64,000 nucleotides of DNA from Patagioenas fasciata (Eukaryota; Chordata; Aves; Columbiformes; Columbidae): the NCBI RefSeq assembly GCF_037038585.1, contig NC_092525.1:17898867-17962866 (forward strand). The letters run 5' to 3'. Positions 11,273-62,331 of this stretch are shown in pieces; position 1 is the first letter of the stretch, and each line of letters opens with the position of its first letter. Below the pieces are notes generated by a model. That model saw nothing but the letters and a program-made list of their open reading frames with translations. It made no database searches and had not been told where the DNA came from. The position numbers and the translations under genes are program-made.

Positions 11273-12783
11273 AAAGAATAGGAAAATAATTTGTATTAGA
11301 GTAATTACTTGGTGTTGCTATTGATTCTGCTTTGTCAGCGGTTCTGATAGTAAACAAACCATCTTCCAGAAATTCCATGACACTGTTCTGCTGTAGCTAT
11401 GGAGTCCCCGAAGGAACAGAAAGGGCTTGTTACTAAAGAACAGGCTTTTACAGGACAGCCGGCTTCAAGAAACTCATCCATCGTAAATGCATGTCTCTGC
11501 CAGCTTTGGTCTGTGAAATATTTTGGACTCCTCCTTTGAAGCTGGTCTACTACATAAAGGAGGGTCTGCTAATAAATTGAATAAATTCAGTATTTAATTC
11601 TCTGACTTTTGAAGCACGTAGGATTTGCCATGAGTCAAGCCCTGGGTTGCCTGTGTGTGTACTAGAGGAGGAGACAGGGAGATTCACAAAGATAAGGTGT
11701 TGCTCTGCAGGTGGAGAAGCATAAAACACAGCACTCAGTGGGTTTAGAAGCCTTGGGGTGTTTTAATCTCAGCTGCGTCTCTGGCCAGTGCCCAACTTTG
11801 GCTAAAAAACCTTCAGCGCTTTTCTCCCCCTCTCTCTCCAGGAAATGCTACATTCCCTCTCCAGTCCCAAAGGTTTAATTCCCTTTGAACACAAAATCTA
11901 AGTGACCACTGCTGTTCATACTTCCAGGAGAAAACTCTGAAGGATAATGTGTGCGTTCCTCAGACTGTGCTGCAAAATCTCCCTCGTTTGCCAAGTGGAT
12001 CTGAGAGGGGCCCTGGCTTGCTGAGGCACCGATACATGAACACAGTGCAAGTTTTTAGCAGTTTTGGACATCAAGTGCTGTTTAAACTGTTCCTTGAGTG
12101 TTTTGTTTGATTTCCAGCTATTCAAAGACTGAGCAGAGTCTGGATTGCCCATCAGGTGGCCCAGCTGGAATTTAGCAGGATATTGACATATTCAGTTTTT
12201 AGTGATACTCTTAACAATTACCCTTCCATCTGGGGCATATTCTGTCAAAATATTTGTTGGTCTTCCACTTCAAATCTTTTAAACCTCTTAATTTTACTGG
12301 CTGGAAGTTGAGATTGAGGTAATATTGACTCAGCTATTCTGAACAGGAAAAAATTGTTGTTCAACCTGGGAGCTTGTACCTGGATCTGCTGGGAGAGCTG
12401 CCATGCCCAGGGCTGTGCTGGCAAAAATCCTGACACCTTTCATGGCAGGAGGAGGGACAGATCTGAGCCTTCTGCCTTTTTACATCAGAAATGGAGATCA
12501 TGCTAGAGCTGTGACTTGGACAGGGGAGGGAACGCTTGCAAGAAATCTGTTTGTATGTGGCCTCAGTTTTTCAGGAAATTAATTTGGCAGAACTTGCTAT
12601 TGTACTCATTTTGAGACACTAGCAGCACAAAGAGATACATTAAACAAAACAAACATGAAAAGCCTTGGCACTTTTACAGTCTAAATAACTTCCTGTTGCT
12701 TGCCATCCATAAATACCTGTCTTTGCACTCCTGGATTTTACCAAATAGAATAACAAATTCAAAGCAGGTTTGTTTATCTTTTT

Positions 12784-12813
12784 TTTCTTTCTACCATTTT
12801 CTTTCTACCATTT
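12784..12813. repeat. 14-bp tandem duplication (TTTCTTTCTACCAT)
   Basis: Two adjacent copies of a pyrimidine-rich 14-mer occur in intron 1. This is a small slippage-type duplication. Confidence 0.8.
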
Positions 12814-15800
12814 AGCTTAAGTGTTGCATTAGGCTCAGCCTTTTATATTTAAATCTGTGATTTTGCATGGCTTGCTTTTTTTTTATCGTCCCTAGGGTCT
12901 TAGCTCAAGCTGGTGGGCTCCTGCATGGAAAGAAAATGTGGCCACCCTCAGTTCTGAGGTTTTTGATTAAGAACAACTATAAACTGGCATTTGCAATTCA
13001 CTTATATGTTTTTCTTATGCACTGTGTCTTTCATATTTATTGAAGACACACAAGAAATAACCTTTCTCTTCCTGAACACTTCTGTATTTCGCTTTTCCTC
13101 AAAGTATGGCAAAACAGATGCTAATAATTTTGAAATTGCCAGAGCCTGTCTGTTTAGAGAGTTTAAAAGTTCAAAACGAACCAGGGGGTTAAATCAGTGA
13201 GCCCGACTTGTATGGATCAGCATCTCTTGTCACCTCTTCCAGCTCTGTGACCTGTGCTGGGGCTCTCTGTTCTGCAGGAGTTATCCTCCCCACTGAAAAC
13301 AAGATTACGAATGCACTGTTTGCCTTTTTGTGTTTTCCTGCTGTTGATTTGTGTTGCATTTGTATTAAACCATATTTTTTTCCTTATTTGAATCTTCAGC
13401 CCTTCTTTCTTGTTCTTAAGACTTCTGCTGAAGGGAGAGAAAGGTGCATTTGACTTATTATTGACGGAACAGCTGTAGGTCTAAAATTTAGCACTTGCTT
13501 CTGCTGTTTGTAATGGTGAAGTCTGTATGAGTGGTGTACAGGCTGCCATGGACACCACGTTCTGCTGAAATGGTGTCACAGCCTTGTGACTTTTCTGCCT
13601 GTTTTTCTATTAGAAGCATCAGTGCTGGGAATGGCTTAAATATATTTTATTTGACTGTTACATATTGATCTTTAGAAAGTCTCTTAATAACTCTGTCCCC
13701 TAAAGACAGGGAATAGTGAAGAGTTAATCCAGATTCTGCAAAGTGCTGATGTAGTCAGAGAAAAGGAGCCTGGGTGATCCTCATTTTTTTTGAATGACCA
13801 TAACTGTTCGTTGCTGAGCAAGCTTCTCCTTGTGTTTGTTCTGCTGTATCGTTGCCCCCGCGAAGGAGGGACAGCAGTTGTGTTTATGGATGATAAAGAA
13901 CAAGCCCCTGTACCCTGATGAACATGTTGTATGTAGATGCAAGTTGCTGGCACGAGCGTTTCCAACAGGGATTCTCACTCGGAAGCCTCTGTCTTACCAC
14001 CAGCATCATCTGGGAAAAAAATCAGCTTGTGTTGTTTTATGTGCACTTATTTGAGTAGTAATTAATGGCCATGAACACCTTTCTTGTAAGTGTGGAATTG
14101 ATTAATACAGGAGAGCATGGGTTTGATTTCACTGTCAAAGCCACAGGTGGTAAGTGAAAGGACATACAGGGATAGCTGACTTAAAGAGCTTTATTTTTAC
14201 AAAAGAACAACAGCTCTCTTCTGCCAAGTTAAAAAAAAAAAAGTCCTGTGGGTTTTACAGTCCTTTCAGCTTCCTGTACATGTGACTTACAACACAGCCA
14301 AGTTACATCTATATAAGCGAGATACATCAGCAAACAGGGCTCACTTTGCTTAAAAAAGGGCACCCTTTAAATCCTGGAACAACTAAAACCTGGGACGCCG
14401 GTCACATTGGCCTGGCTGCGTGCGAATTCACTGTTGACCCTTTGTTGGGATTGACAGCAAGTTCACCTTGCAATAGAAGCATGCGGTATGTCCAGGTTTA
14501 ATCGCACCATGTTCTTAAAAGGCTGCCATTGAATTCCGTGGAAAACGAGCCTGTGTTTTCCTTGGCTGAGGATGTGTGTGGAGGAAGGAGATGAGCCGGG
14601 TATCGGCGAGGCTGTGGTTTCACCTTGCAGATCACAGCAGCACATTCTTCTTAAGACGCTCCTGTCATGACATGTCACCCTTCGGATTAATGTTGCAGCT
14701 CAGGCTTCTCACCAGCTCCCCACTGCCTTCTGCAGGAGTGTGTGAAATTGGACACTTGTGGAAATTGTGCTGAAGAAACACTGGTGGAAGCAATTTAACA
14801 ACTTCATATAGCCCAGTGTATACAAAATATTTTTCTCTAGAGCTGACTTGCAATGCAGCGCATGCCTGTTGCTGTGCTTTGCACATCATTTAGCATGCGA
14901 AGAAGCATTTATGTATTAATTTTATATGACAAGGGCAGGGCCTGCCAACCCATAAATCTATGACAGGACTCTGCCTCTTCAGGGCGAGAAATCTGGATCA
15001 CCTTCACCTGTTGCGTGCCTTCAGATTGTTTCATGCTTTCTCCGATGAACAAATCCCTTAAAATTTTTCAATCCATTATATCTTTATTACTTAACTGCTC
15101 GGTAACGTTTAATTAGCAGTTAGTGTGAACTGCCGTGCTTGTTTGTGTACATATACGTGACTAACTCCCATTTGTGTTTAGAGTTCCACACAGGCTCAGT
15201 TCTGCACAGACAGTGCCTATCAGTGAAGCTGAGTAATTACAGAAAGAACTTGATTTGTGCCAAGTTCTGGTGAGTTCACCCTTTAAAACAGAACTGAGGT
15301 GCAAACTGCTGTCTCTTCCTGATAATTTTGCTGAAGCTGGCAAAGGCTCTTGTTAGAACTGCAACTTTTTTGCATGACTCCAGCTGGAAATAAGATTTGC
15401 CACACACTTCAGCTCACTTTTTAAAAACCATTTAATCAATTCTAGTTCTGCATTCGAGGCCAAGACAGTTCGCACATTCATTACCACCACTTGGGATGTA
15501 CCATCCCCAGGTGCTTATTGCTCCCTTTCTGTCGGAAAAACCTCACTGAACCATTTACACTTTCTTTTTTTGCCAGCAAAGACTGGTAGCCACCAGTAAA
15601 ATAGTAACATCTTCACCAGGCTCTGTTGCCTGCACAAAAAGCATGGACATCTGCTCGCAGCTGAAGTAATTTTAGAAGTGACGGAATTACATTTTAAAAG
15701 AAAATCCTCTCTCTTAGATATGGTTTAGAAGCTTGCAAAAGCAGCCAACATCATCAGCTTTCCCAGACCTTTTCAAGGTGTTTATTTTTCAAAACCTGTA

Positions 15801-18800
15801 GTTACTCAGTTTCAGAGACAGGGAAAGTTGAGAGTGGTTTAATTAGCAGGCGAGACTGACATAACAATGCTGATCTTGGAAACAAATGCACACTTACGGT
15901 CTTACAAAGCTATTCTGCTGGTTTCAGTGAGGCATCTATTGGTGTGTACTCAGGGCACAGCCAACAAGCACTAACATATAATTTGCTGAGCCTCAACCAA
16001 AGTCTTAAGAAACCACTTAATGTGTTACATCTCTGCGTTAATAGGGATTAATTTTTCAGGACTTATTTTCAAATCAAACTCTTCTTAGGGTAGATAATGT
16101 GGCATAGTTCTGTGGAGCAGCAAGCAGCCTGCTCCATGAACGTCCCATTATAAGCTGTGAAAAAATGCGGTAATTCACTTTTCTCTCATCTGTAATTAGT
16201 GATGAACTATAAAATGTCTTTTAAAGGGGTAGGAGGAAAAGGTACCTTATTGGAAATTTGGCCTGAGAAGTGAAGCATTCTACAATAAACTGATGACTTA
16301 GAAATGCTGTTGTGGAGTTCTGTCTTGATTTTGCATACTGAGTCCTGCTTTCTGAGTTTACAGCTGAGGTCTGTCTTCCTGATTTTATTTGCTTTTGGTC
16401 CTGTTCATTTCCAGAAGTTGTGACCTTAAAAAATTAACTGGTGTATTTTTTCATCTGGGAACATGAGTAATGTAAGGGGTGTATGGAAGGAGGAGCTCAG
16501 TGCAACTCATTTTGCAATAGCTCTGTGTTCTTTTCTCTTTCATATTATAATTTTATAGCCGTGGACTTGTTTTAGTCAAAGGCACTGGCTTTAGGCAAAG
16601 AAAAATCATAATTTGATCCTGATTTTTTTTTTTAATTAGGCAAAACATCATCTTATGCTTCAGAAATATGATGCTCTTGCCTGAGCACGAGATCTCAAGA
16701 GGTTCCTTCCCACTTCAACCACTTTGTGACGTGGAAGTTGTGGTTTAATAAAATTAACACCTCGATATGTCCATTTTTAATTTAATTTCCTAGTTGGATT
16801 TCTTGCCAGATTGAATTTGTGTATTTCAGTCCTCCAAAAAAAAAAAGTAAATTATAATGACTAGCATGGAATAGCATGTTATTGGAATATCTGGTATGCT
16901 TATTCTGTTTCCCTTGCCACATCTGTTTGCTCTCTTGTTACAGTAAACAGAAAAGAATTTACAAGATTGAAAAATGGTGGTGTTGGCTTCTGTGATTCTC
17001 GGTTAAGCTTTCATCATTCCCAGCTAAAATGACCGGGTGGCTCTTTCTGAGTTTTTGTCCAAAGTATTTTTCAGGAGTTAAGTATGTGATGATAACTAAC
17101 AAAAACAAAATTTAGAGCAGCCTAAATGAAGTCCTTTGCCCTGATTTCAGTGACTTCTGCTTACAATCCATTAGTGCTCAGAATTTCTTGATGAGGAAAA
17201 AAGTGGTCTAGTATTTCTGATGTGTTTAAAACAAGTCAAGTCTTGTATTATCATCAAATTAAAAAAAATATCAGGGAGTTTTTCTGAATCTGGCAAATCT
17301 CTAGATGTGCTTTGGCTTCCATGTTATGAATGGTAAGGAGACAGTGGCACACGGATTTCTCTCTTTGCAGATGTCAGGAATTGAATGCTGCTCACAGGGG
17401 TGTTGTGGAAAAGGCTCTTGGCCTTTTTGCTGAAATTCAGGTGAACTTGTGTTTTCTGCATGTCTTGTTCCACTAAACTTTCAGATTTTCAAAAGACATT
17501 AATTGTACACTGTGCTCTGGAGGGGGAGGAAACAGGCTATGGGTTCTTGTTGGAAGCCAATGGATACCAAGAGCCAGCTCTCCGGTGGCTTGGTAAGAAA
17601 ACAGAAAATGAGAAATTTGAGATTCTCATAAGTGTAGGAGTCACGCACTTTAAAAAAAAAAAAAAGAGAAGCATCATCGAGAACTTCTTTTTGTGCTCAA
17701 GAGCCCGCAGTTGGAGAGGAGTGGAGTGGCACAGCGTGGAACGGGCACTGTGTGAGCATCCTTGTTCCATGTGCGTGAAGGTCCTGCCAGAGCAGAAACT
17801 ATGGATAGATCTCCAAAGATGGTCTCCCCTCCTGAGTACTGGTATAAGACACAGTTTGGAGTGGAAAGGAGAAATTGTGGGGAGCGCCAGAATCCCCTCT
17901 TCTCCCTCAGAAACCTGCATGGATGGATTCCTGCTGGGGAAGATCAGCTGTTTTGTGTGACCTGTGGTGTCCTGGGGACACTCCAGACATGGTGCCAGGA
18001 GCCCCCAGCACAGAGGTGATGTTCACTGGGGGATGCTTGTGTTTTGTGGTGTTTGTCATCGTGATGCTCAGACACGGAAGTGGCAAATTCTGTGCTGCTG
18101 ACTTGTTGACTGTCTGTAGACCAACAGCATGCTGGATTTTTTTGTGTTTATTTCCCCTTAAGAGTGAAGGAAATATGTTTTCGTCTATGTGTATAGAAAG
18201 GCTGTGTCTAGAACGGGGTAGAGAAATGCAGGACACTGCAGGTAGCCTTGCAGACTGAAGATAACCACTGCATGTGCACAGAAGTCACCTAAAAATAAAC
18301 ATTTGCTTTATAATTTCTGGTTAAATACAACTTATGTGCATTTAGTTGTTTGAGAAAAAGAACCGATTTTACTTCACAATATAGAAGTAAATACCAAGAC
18401 AGATATGCAGCTGGATTATAACCAGATTTCTGAGCTGTAAGGCATGGGAGAAGATTTTGGTTAGTTGTTTAAAAACGGGGTATTTCCTCTCTGTGAAGTT
18501 CATGTGATAATTCTTGGATTTCTTAAGAAAACTGCTGGAGGGATGATACATTCCAGTTGCTACAGCAGTTACAGATAATTTTTTTCTAAAAAAAAAAAAA
18601 AAGTTTGTAGAGATCACTTGTAACTAATTTCTGTGAGTTTTCTTTCAAGTCTCTAACCTTTCAATATAGAGATCTACTTAATGTAGCTAATATTGATTTA
18701 ATGTTCATTAAAATACTCTTTCCCTTTAAAATAAAAGCTTCCAGATTTTAGAGCAGTGTGTTAGGTTACAAATCAATAGGGTTTTTTTTAGGTCTGGTCT

Positions 18801-21800
18801 TTAACGTAATTCTGAAACTAGTCAAGCATTATAGTTCTTTTAATGTGTTGATGCATTTTGAGTCAGTTTTTCATGGGCTAACAGCCTTCTGGCAATTACA
18901 ATGACTTAGGGCAGTGGTCTGGAGGGAAGGTTCTTATCTTCCTAAAATCCACGGGGCTTCCACAAATGCTGAGGAATTCCTGATGTCACAACATAAATTT
19001 TTGTAGAGGCCAAACAGTTTAAGACTGGGGATATTTGTATGTTATGATAAACCAACATTGTAATGAAATTTGAAAGAGGTTTTGTTGTTACGATTCCTAC
19101 TTTGTTAACTTGCAATTAAATTTCTAAGTTGCTTTTAAGGACAGAAAAAAGGAAGTAGGTTTATGGTGAAGAATGTTTAGAGCTGAGGCTTAAGGAGCCA
19201 TGTTAGAGCTCACAGTTTGTGTACACACAATGTACCTTCTGCTTTTATTTTTCATTATTTTCTACAGAAGTGCATGTACTTTAACAGACAGATTTGCTCG
19301 CCAAAGCTTTTTTTTTTTTCCTCTAAGTATTTTTTGTATGTGCTATTGCCCACTACAGTTAAATATTTATTGCCCAGAATAGCTGCACTGTGGTATTTGC
19401 AGATTGTCCAGCTCCAGACCTGGATCAAAGAGCGAAATGCCCGGCTGGTTTGTAAAAATTCCTTGTCTCTATAGTTTTTAGTTTTGAAATCCAGGCTTTG
19501 GAACTGTGATTGTAAAACATCCCGTTTCATCACAGCTTATAAAGAGGGAAGAGGTGTGATTTAAAGTTTCTCAGACTTGCTGCTCTCTTTTTTCCTATTT
19601 TGCCCTGGTCTTTCCTAATTTCCAGCGATGGGGATGTCTGGTAACCCTCCCTTTTCAGCCATATTCACCCTTCTGTGTTTTCTTATTCGTTGAGTATCAA
19701 AAGCAGTACGTGGTGTGTGAAGCCACTGCCTCTGTTTAGCTGAAGTTAAAACTGAGTCTTTGCAACAGATAATTGATTTTAAGTTTACCCTCCCCCCTCT
19801 AAATTCAGAAGACTTTTTTTTGTCTTGTGGTCTCTTAGACGCAAAATATATTGTTAGTTCTGGTATCAAGTTCAAAAGGGGAAACATGAAACCCCAGTTC
19901 TAGAGCACAGTTCCTGTTTTTCTCACTCGACAGTTTGAGCTTGGACTTTATTACTGCCAGTTTTTATTAGTTTTGGAAGCAGACAAATGCTCCTTGACAG
20001 TTAAGTAAATGAGTCAGTCTGGGCATATCTATCTTCTCTTTCTTCTAAGTTGTGCTGAAAATATCCCCCAAACTTTTCCTGTTATGCTTTTCCTGTCAAA
20101 GAAGAGCAGAAAGTAATAAATTATAAGGCTGGCACAACATAATGTAGAGAAGTTGTTACTATGAATATTCATGCATAAGGTGCCTCATAAAGTAGTGCAA
20201 ATATAGCACTCAACTTGGGACCTCCCTAAAATAGCAAATATTTTTCTTAAAGGTTTCAGGTTAATGATTCTCCTTCTGCATTTTTTTTTTCCCTTGATGG
20301 CCAGAAAAGCCACTCAGTCCCATAAGAAAAATATACAGGATTGCATGTTGCCACTGGTAGTATATAGGTAGCATTAAACAATTGCAGTTGATACCTGATT
20401 AGCTTGATTAGTCTTGATTAAATTGTCCATCTGTTATGAAGGCTTTGTAGTGGCTACAAACTTTACTCTGTGGAATTTCCTATACATGACCATTAGTTCC
20501 TGTAAAGCCCAGTAAATAAGACTAAGACTTGCTTTAGAAGGGTTTTTCTCTGTTTTTTTTGGATGGTTTGAACAAAGAGCGGCAGAGGCGCTGTGTTCAG
20601 AAAGCCTGTTGCGACAACACGCGGATTTCTAGGAGGATCTTGTTGGAGGGTGACTCAGTATCTCAGCGTGGCTGCAGGAGGGAGAGAGGGTAACGAAATA
20701 CTTTCTGAAGTGAGATACTTCATAATTGTCTGTCAAACTTTTTGAGAGTGATTGAAGCATAACTCCTTTATTTCTAGTCCTTTTTAATGTTGACTTTCAG
20801 TCCTTTGCAGTGTAATCCTCTGAACCAGTTACTCAGAAATGATCGTCGAAAGTTGAAAGAACAAGTAGGAAATTCAGATGAAGCTTTAGTGGTGACCTGT
20901 CCGTCCTGGAAGTCTCAAGATGGGCAGCGGTATTATCCAGTGTGTAAATTAAGATGTTGCAGCAGGCGCTGGGAAAGCAGATATGGCGGGAGGTGCTTGG
21001 GGTGAGTCAGAGACGTCTGAGTCAGTGCTAAAAGTGATCGAACAAGAGCGTCCCTACTTAGCTATTTTTAATATTTGCTTACTCACATTTACTGTACCGA
21101 GCTCTTTACGGGAAAGGTAGTTAAAAGCTGTAGTAAGGTCTTCAAACCACTTTTCATGGTGACAGCTTACTTTATTGATTTGGAGTGATGAATTCAGTCC
21201 TGCCTTTTCTGATATTTTTAGGTCTCAGAATAATTCTTGTTCTGCTTGATGCTTCCAGAAATGCCGCAGTCCAGTTTGCACAGCATTGCGTCTAGACCTA
21301 CAAGGGTAAATTGGCATCGAGGCAGGACCTTACAGCCGGATCAGCAGTGGAAAGCGGCAAGGAGGGGTGGTGATGAGTAGCTTGGTAGTACCCAAAAGTG
21401 CTTTTCTACCTAATCAGGTGGAAGCCTGTTTTATAAGGGATATTAATTAATATATTAAAAAAATATTTGTGGGTTTTAGCTACAACGGAATATAGAAGTC
21501 ATAGGTTTTCCGTTGTAAAACTCTGCTTGCAGTTTACTTAATCCTTAGGGTGCTGCCTAAGCGTGTTCAGCTTGCGGAGCTTATGGCCAGCAAGGTGCAG
21601 CCCTGACTCCCTTCTTTGCAAATACAGATATTCTCTTTTTTACGGATGTTGACAGCTCCATTTGCAGGAGGAAGAAGTTGAGGGGGTTGCTTGGGTGCAC
21701 GTATGTGGAGTTCAGCGGTGGCTTCCTGTTTACTGCTGCATGGTGAGGATTTGGGCTTGGGCCAGAGAGGGTGCAGGAGGGCGCCTTGTGGATCTGCTGG

Positions 21801-23290
21801 TACACACGTCTGCCCTGCACCTCCCTGCACTTGGCGAGGTGTTGCCGAAACAACCATGGCTGTGAGTCGGGGTGTTTGCTGTGGAGCAGCGGTGGGACCA
21901 GTACACGGGCTGGAAATTGCGTTGTTTTCGTGCTGCAGAAAAGATTTCGTGGTGTGCAGCCAAGTTCCTTGAGCGATGTGTTGGCACTGGAGGTGGGGAC
22001 GAGGTTCGTGTCACAATTCATCAGCTGAGTTTTGTTATCAGCTTCTTGGGAAGAAAGGCTTACCCGTGACATTTACAGCTGATATCTTGGGACTCATCAG
22101 TGGCGGGGAGCAAAGCGAGACCAGAGATTTGTGGGCATCGAGTCCCAGCAGCAACATCATGGTCCTGTATCCAAAGCTGCTCCTGGGCCAGAGGGAGGGA
22201 GAGGAGCAGCTGAGCCATGTCTGCTGCTCGGTGCTTCCAGGGACCTGAAATACAGTTATACTTGGACTGAAAAGTGAATTGACCATGAACTTGCATGAAA
22301 CTGCTCTTGTCCAGAACTGGAAATTGAGAAACAGTGAGCTACTGTAAATTTTCATAACATAAAGACGCTACTGGGAGTGCAAGTAGACTCCTGAAACTGT
22401 AAAAGTTTATATTCCTCTCATTATTTTTGACTTTGGACAGACATAGTTGTACTTTGAAGAGTGACAGTTGGTATTCTGAAACACAGAATATATGTTATTC
22501 AGACTATTTGTTTTCAGCTTTCATACATTCTATAAGACTCACAGGAGGATGATTTTTTTTGTTAAAGGGAAGACCACCAAGTTACCAGGCAGCAACTGCA
22601 GAAATAGGACAGGCAAATGTTTGCTGAAAAGATAAATGGGTGAACTTTAAATAAACATGAGATGATTCAGCCCTACTGGAATTTTGTCAAAGAGTTAAAT
22701 AGGATTGGTAAACTGGAAGAGGCGTAAGGCTTTCTAGGCAGAAAAGTGCTTAGATTGTAAGGTTGAAACTGTTGTACGGGTGAGGCTGTGTACATTCCCA
22801 CACCTGTGGCAAATGCAAAGTGTAGTAGAGTCTGTCTGAGTGTCAAGGCCAGCTTAAGTCATTCTGGGACCAAACTGTCAGCAACAGGATCATTTTGCAA
22901 CCTACAGTACAACCTCTCAAGTCCGTAACCAAACAGGACTCCCTAAGAAAAGAAAAACAAAGTCCTCTGCTCACCATTGTACGTTAAAGCCACTGACGTG
23001 TCTTTTCACCTTTGAACCACTGTTGACACAATTGTCAGAGGTAAACGTATAAAATTTATTCCTATTTAGCTAGTTAGTTAAAAATAACGTATGTATTTGT
23101 ACAAGAGATTGAATGGATTGAGTGTAAATATTTAGTTTGCTTTGTAGGGCAATACTGGGATGTAGCTCATAGTTGACCAAAGACTCACACCAGCACTTCT
23201 CTTAATTGTAACAAGTGCGCCATGTCAAGCATTCACAAGTACATTAGATAGTAGAAACTCAGTAAAGAACTTGCTGAAAACAATTTTTAG

Positions 23291-23367
23291 AACTTCAGTT
23301 GGTGGAAAAAAATCCATAATTACTGATAGGTGTCTTGAAACACCGCAGTGCTTCGCTCAGATTACCA

Positions 23368-23373
<6 letters not shown>
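23291..23373 (+). CDS. JAK1: JAK1 exon 2: 5'UTR end and codons 1-2
   Basis: The exon ends ACCAATGCAG|GTATGTGC, so the start codon is 23368-23370 and codon 2 (CAG) is 23371-23373. Joined to exon 3 it reads [10 protein letters not shown], matching the human JAK1 start (M-Q-Y-L-N-I-K-E-D-C, from memory) apart from a conservative V for I. Only six coding bases lie here. The 5' boundary is uncertain: AG at 23289-23290 is used, and 23297-23298 is an alternative. No upstream ATG occurs in the exon. The start context is weak, with C at -3 and C at +4. Confidence 0.85.

Positions 23374-62331
<38,958 letters not shown>

Larger units (their letters stand above)
6983..23290 (+). other. JAK1: JAK1 intron 1 (about 16.3 kb)
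   Basis: The intron runs from GTGAGT at 6983 to an AG at 23289-23290 (or 23297-23298). I find no convincing additional exon. It holds the 3' half of the CpG island, a 38-bp tandem repeat (7192-7267), a poly-T tract (about 8094-8112), an 80-bp tandem duplication (8829-8989), an 18-G run (10202-10219), a minus-strand CR1 (10989-11272) and a 14-bp duplication (12784-12813). The frame of about 166 codons at 17460-17960 crosses a poly-A run and resembles nothing known. The rest is unremarkable AT-rich intron. Confidence 0.8.

Noticed and set aside
17460-17960. Open frame of about 166 codons in intron 1
   Set aside because: It runs through a poly-A tract that gives a lysine string, has no recognisable motif and lacks sensible splice or promoter context.
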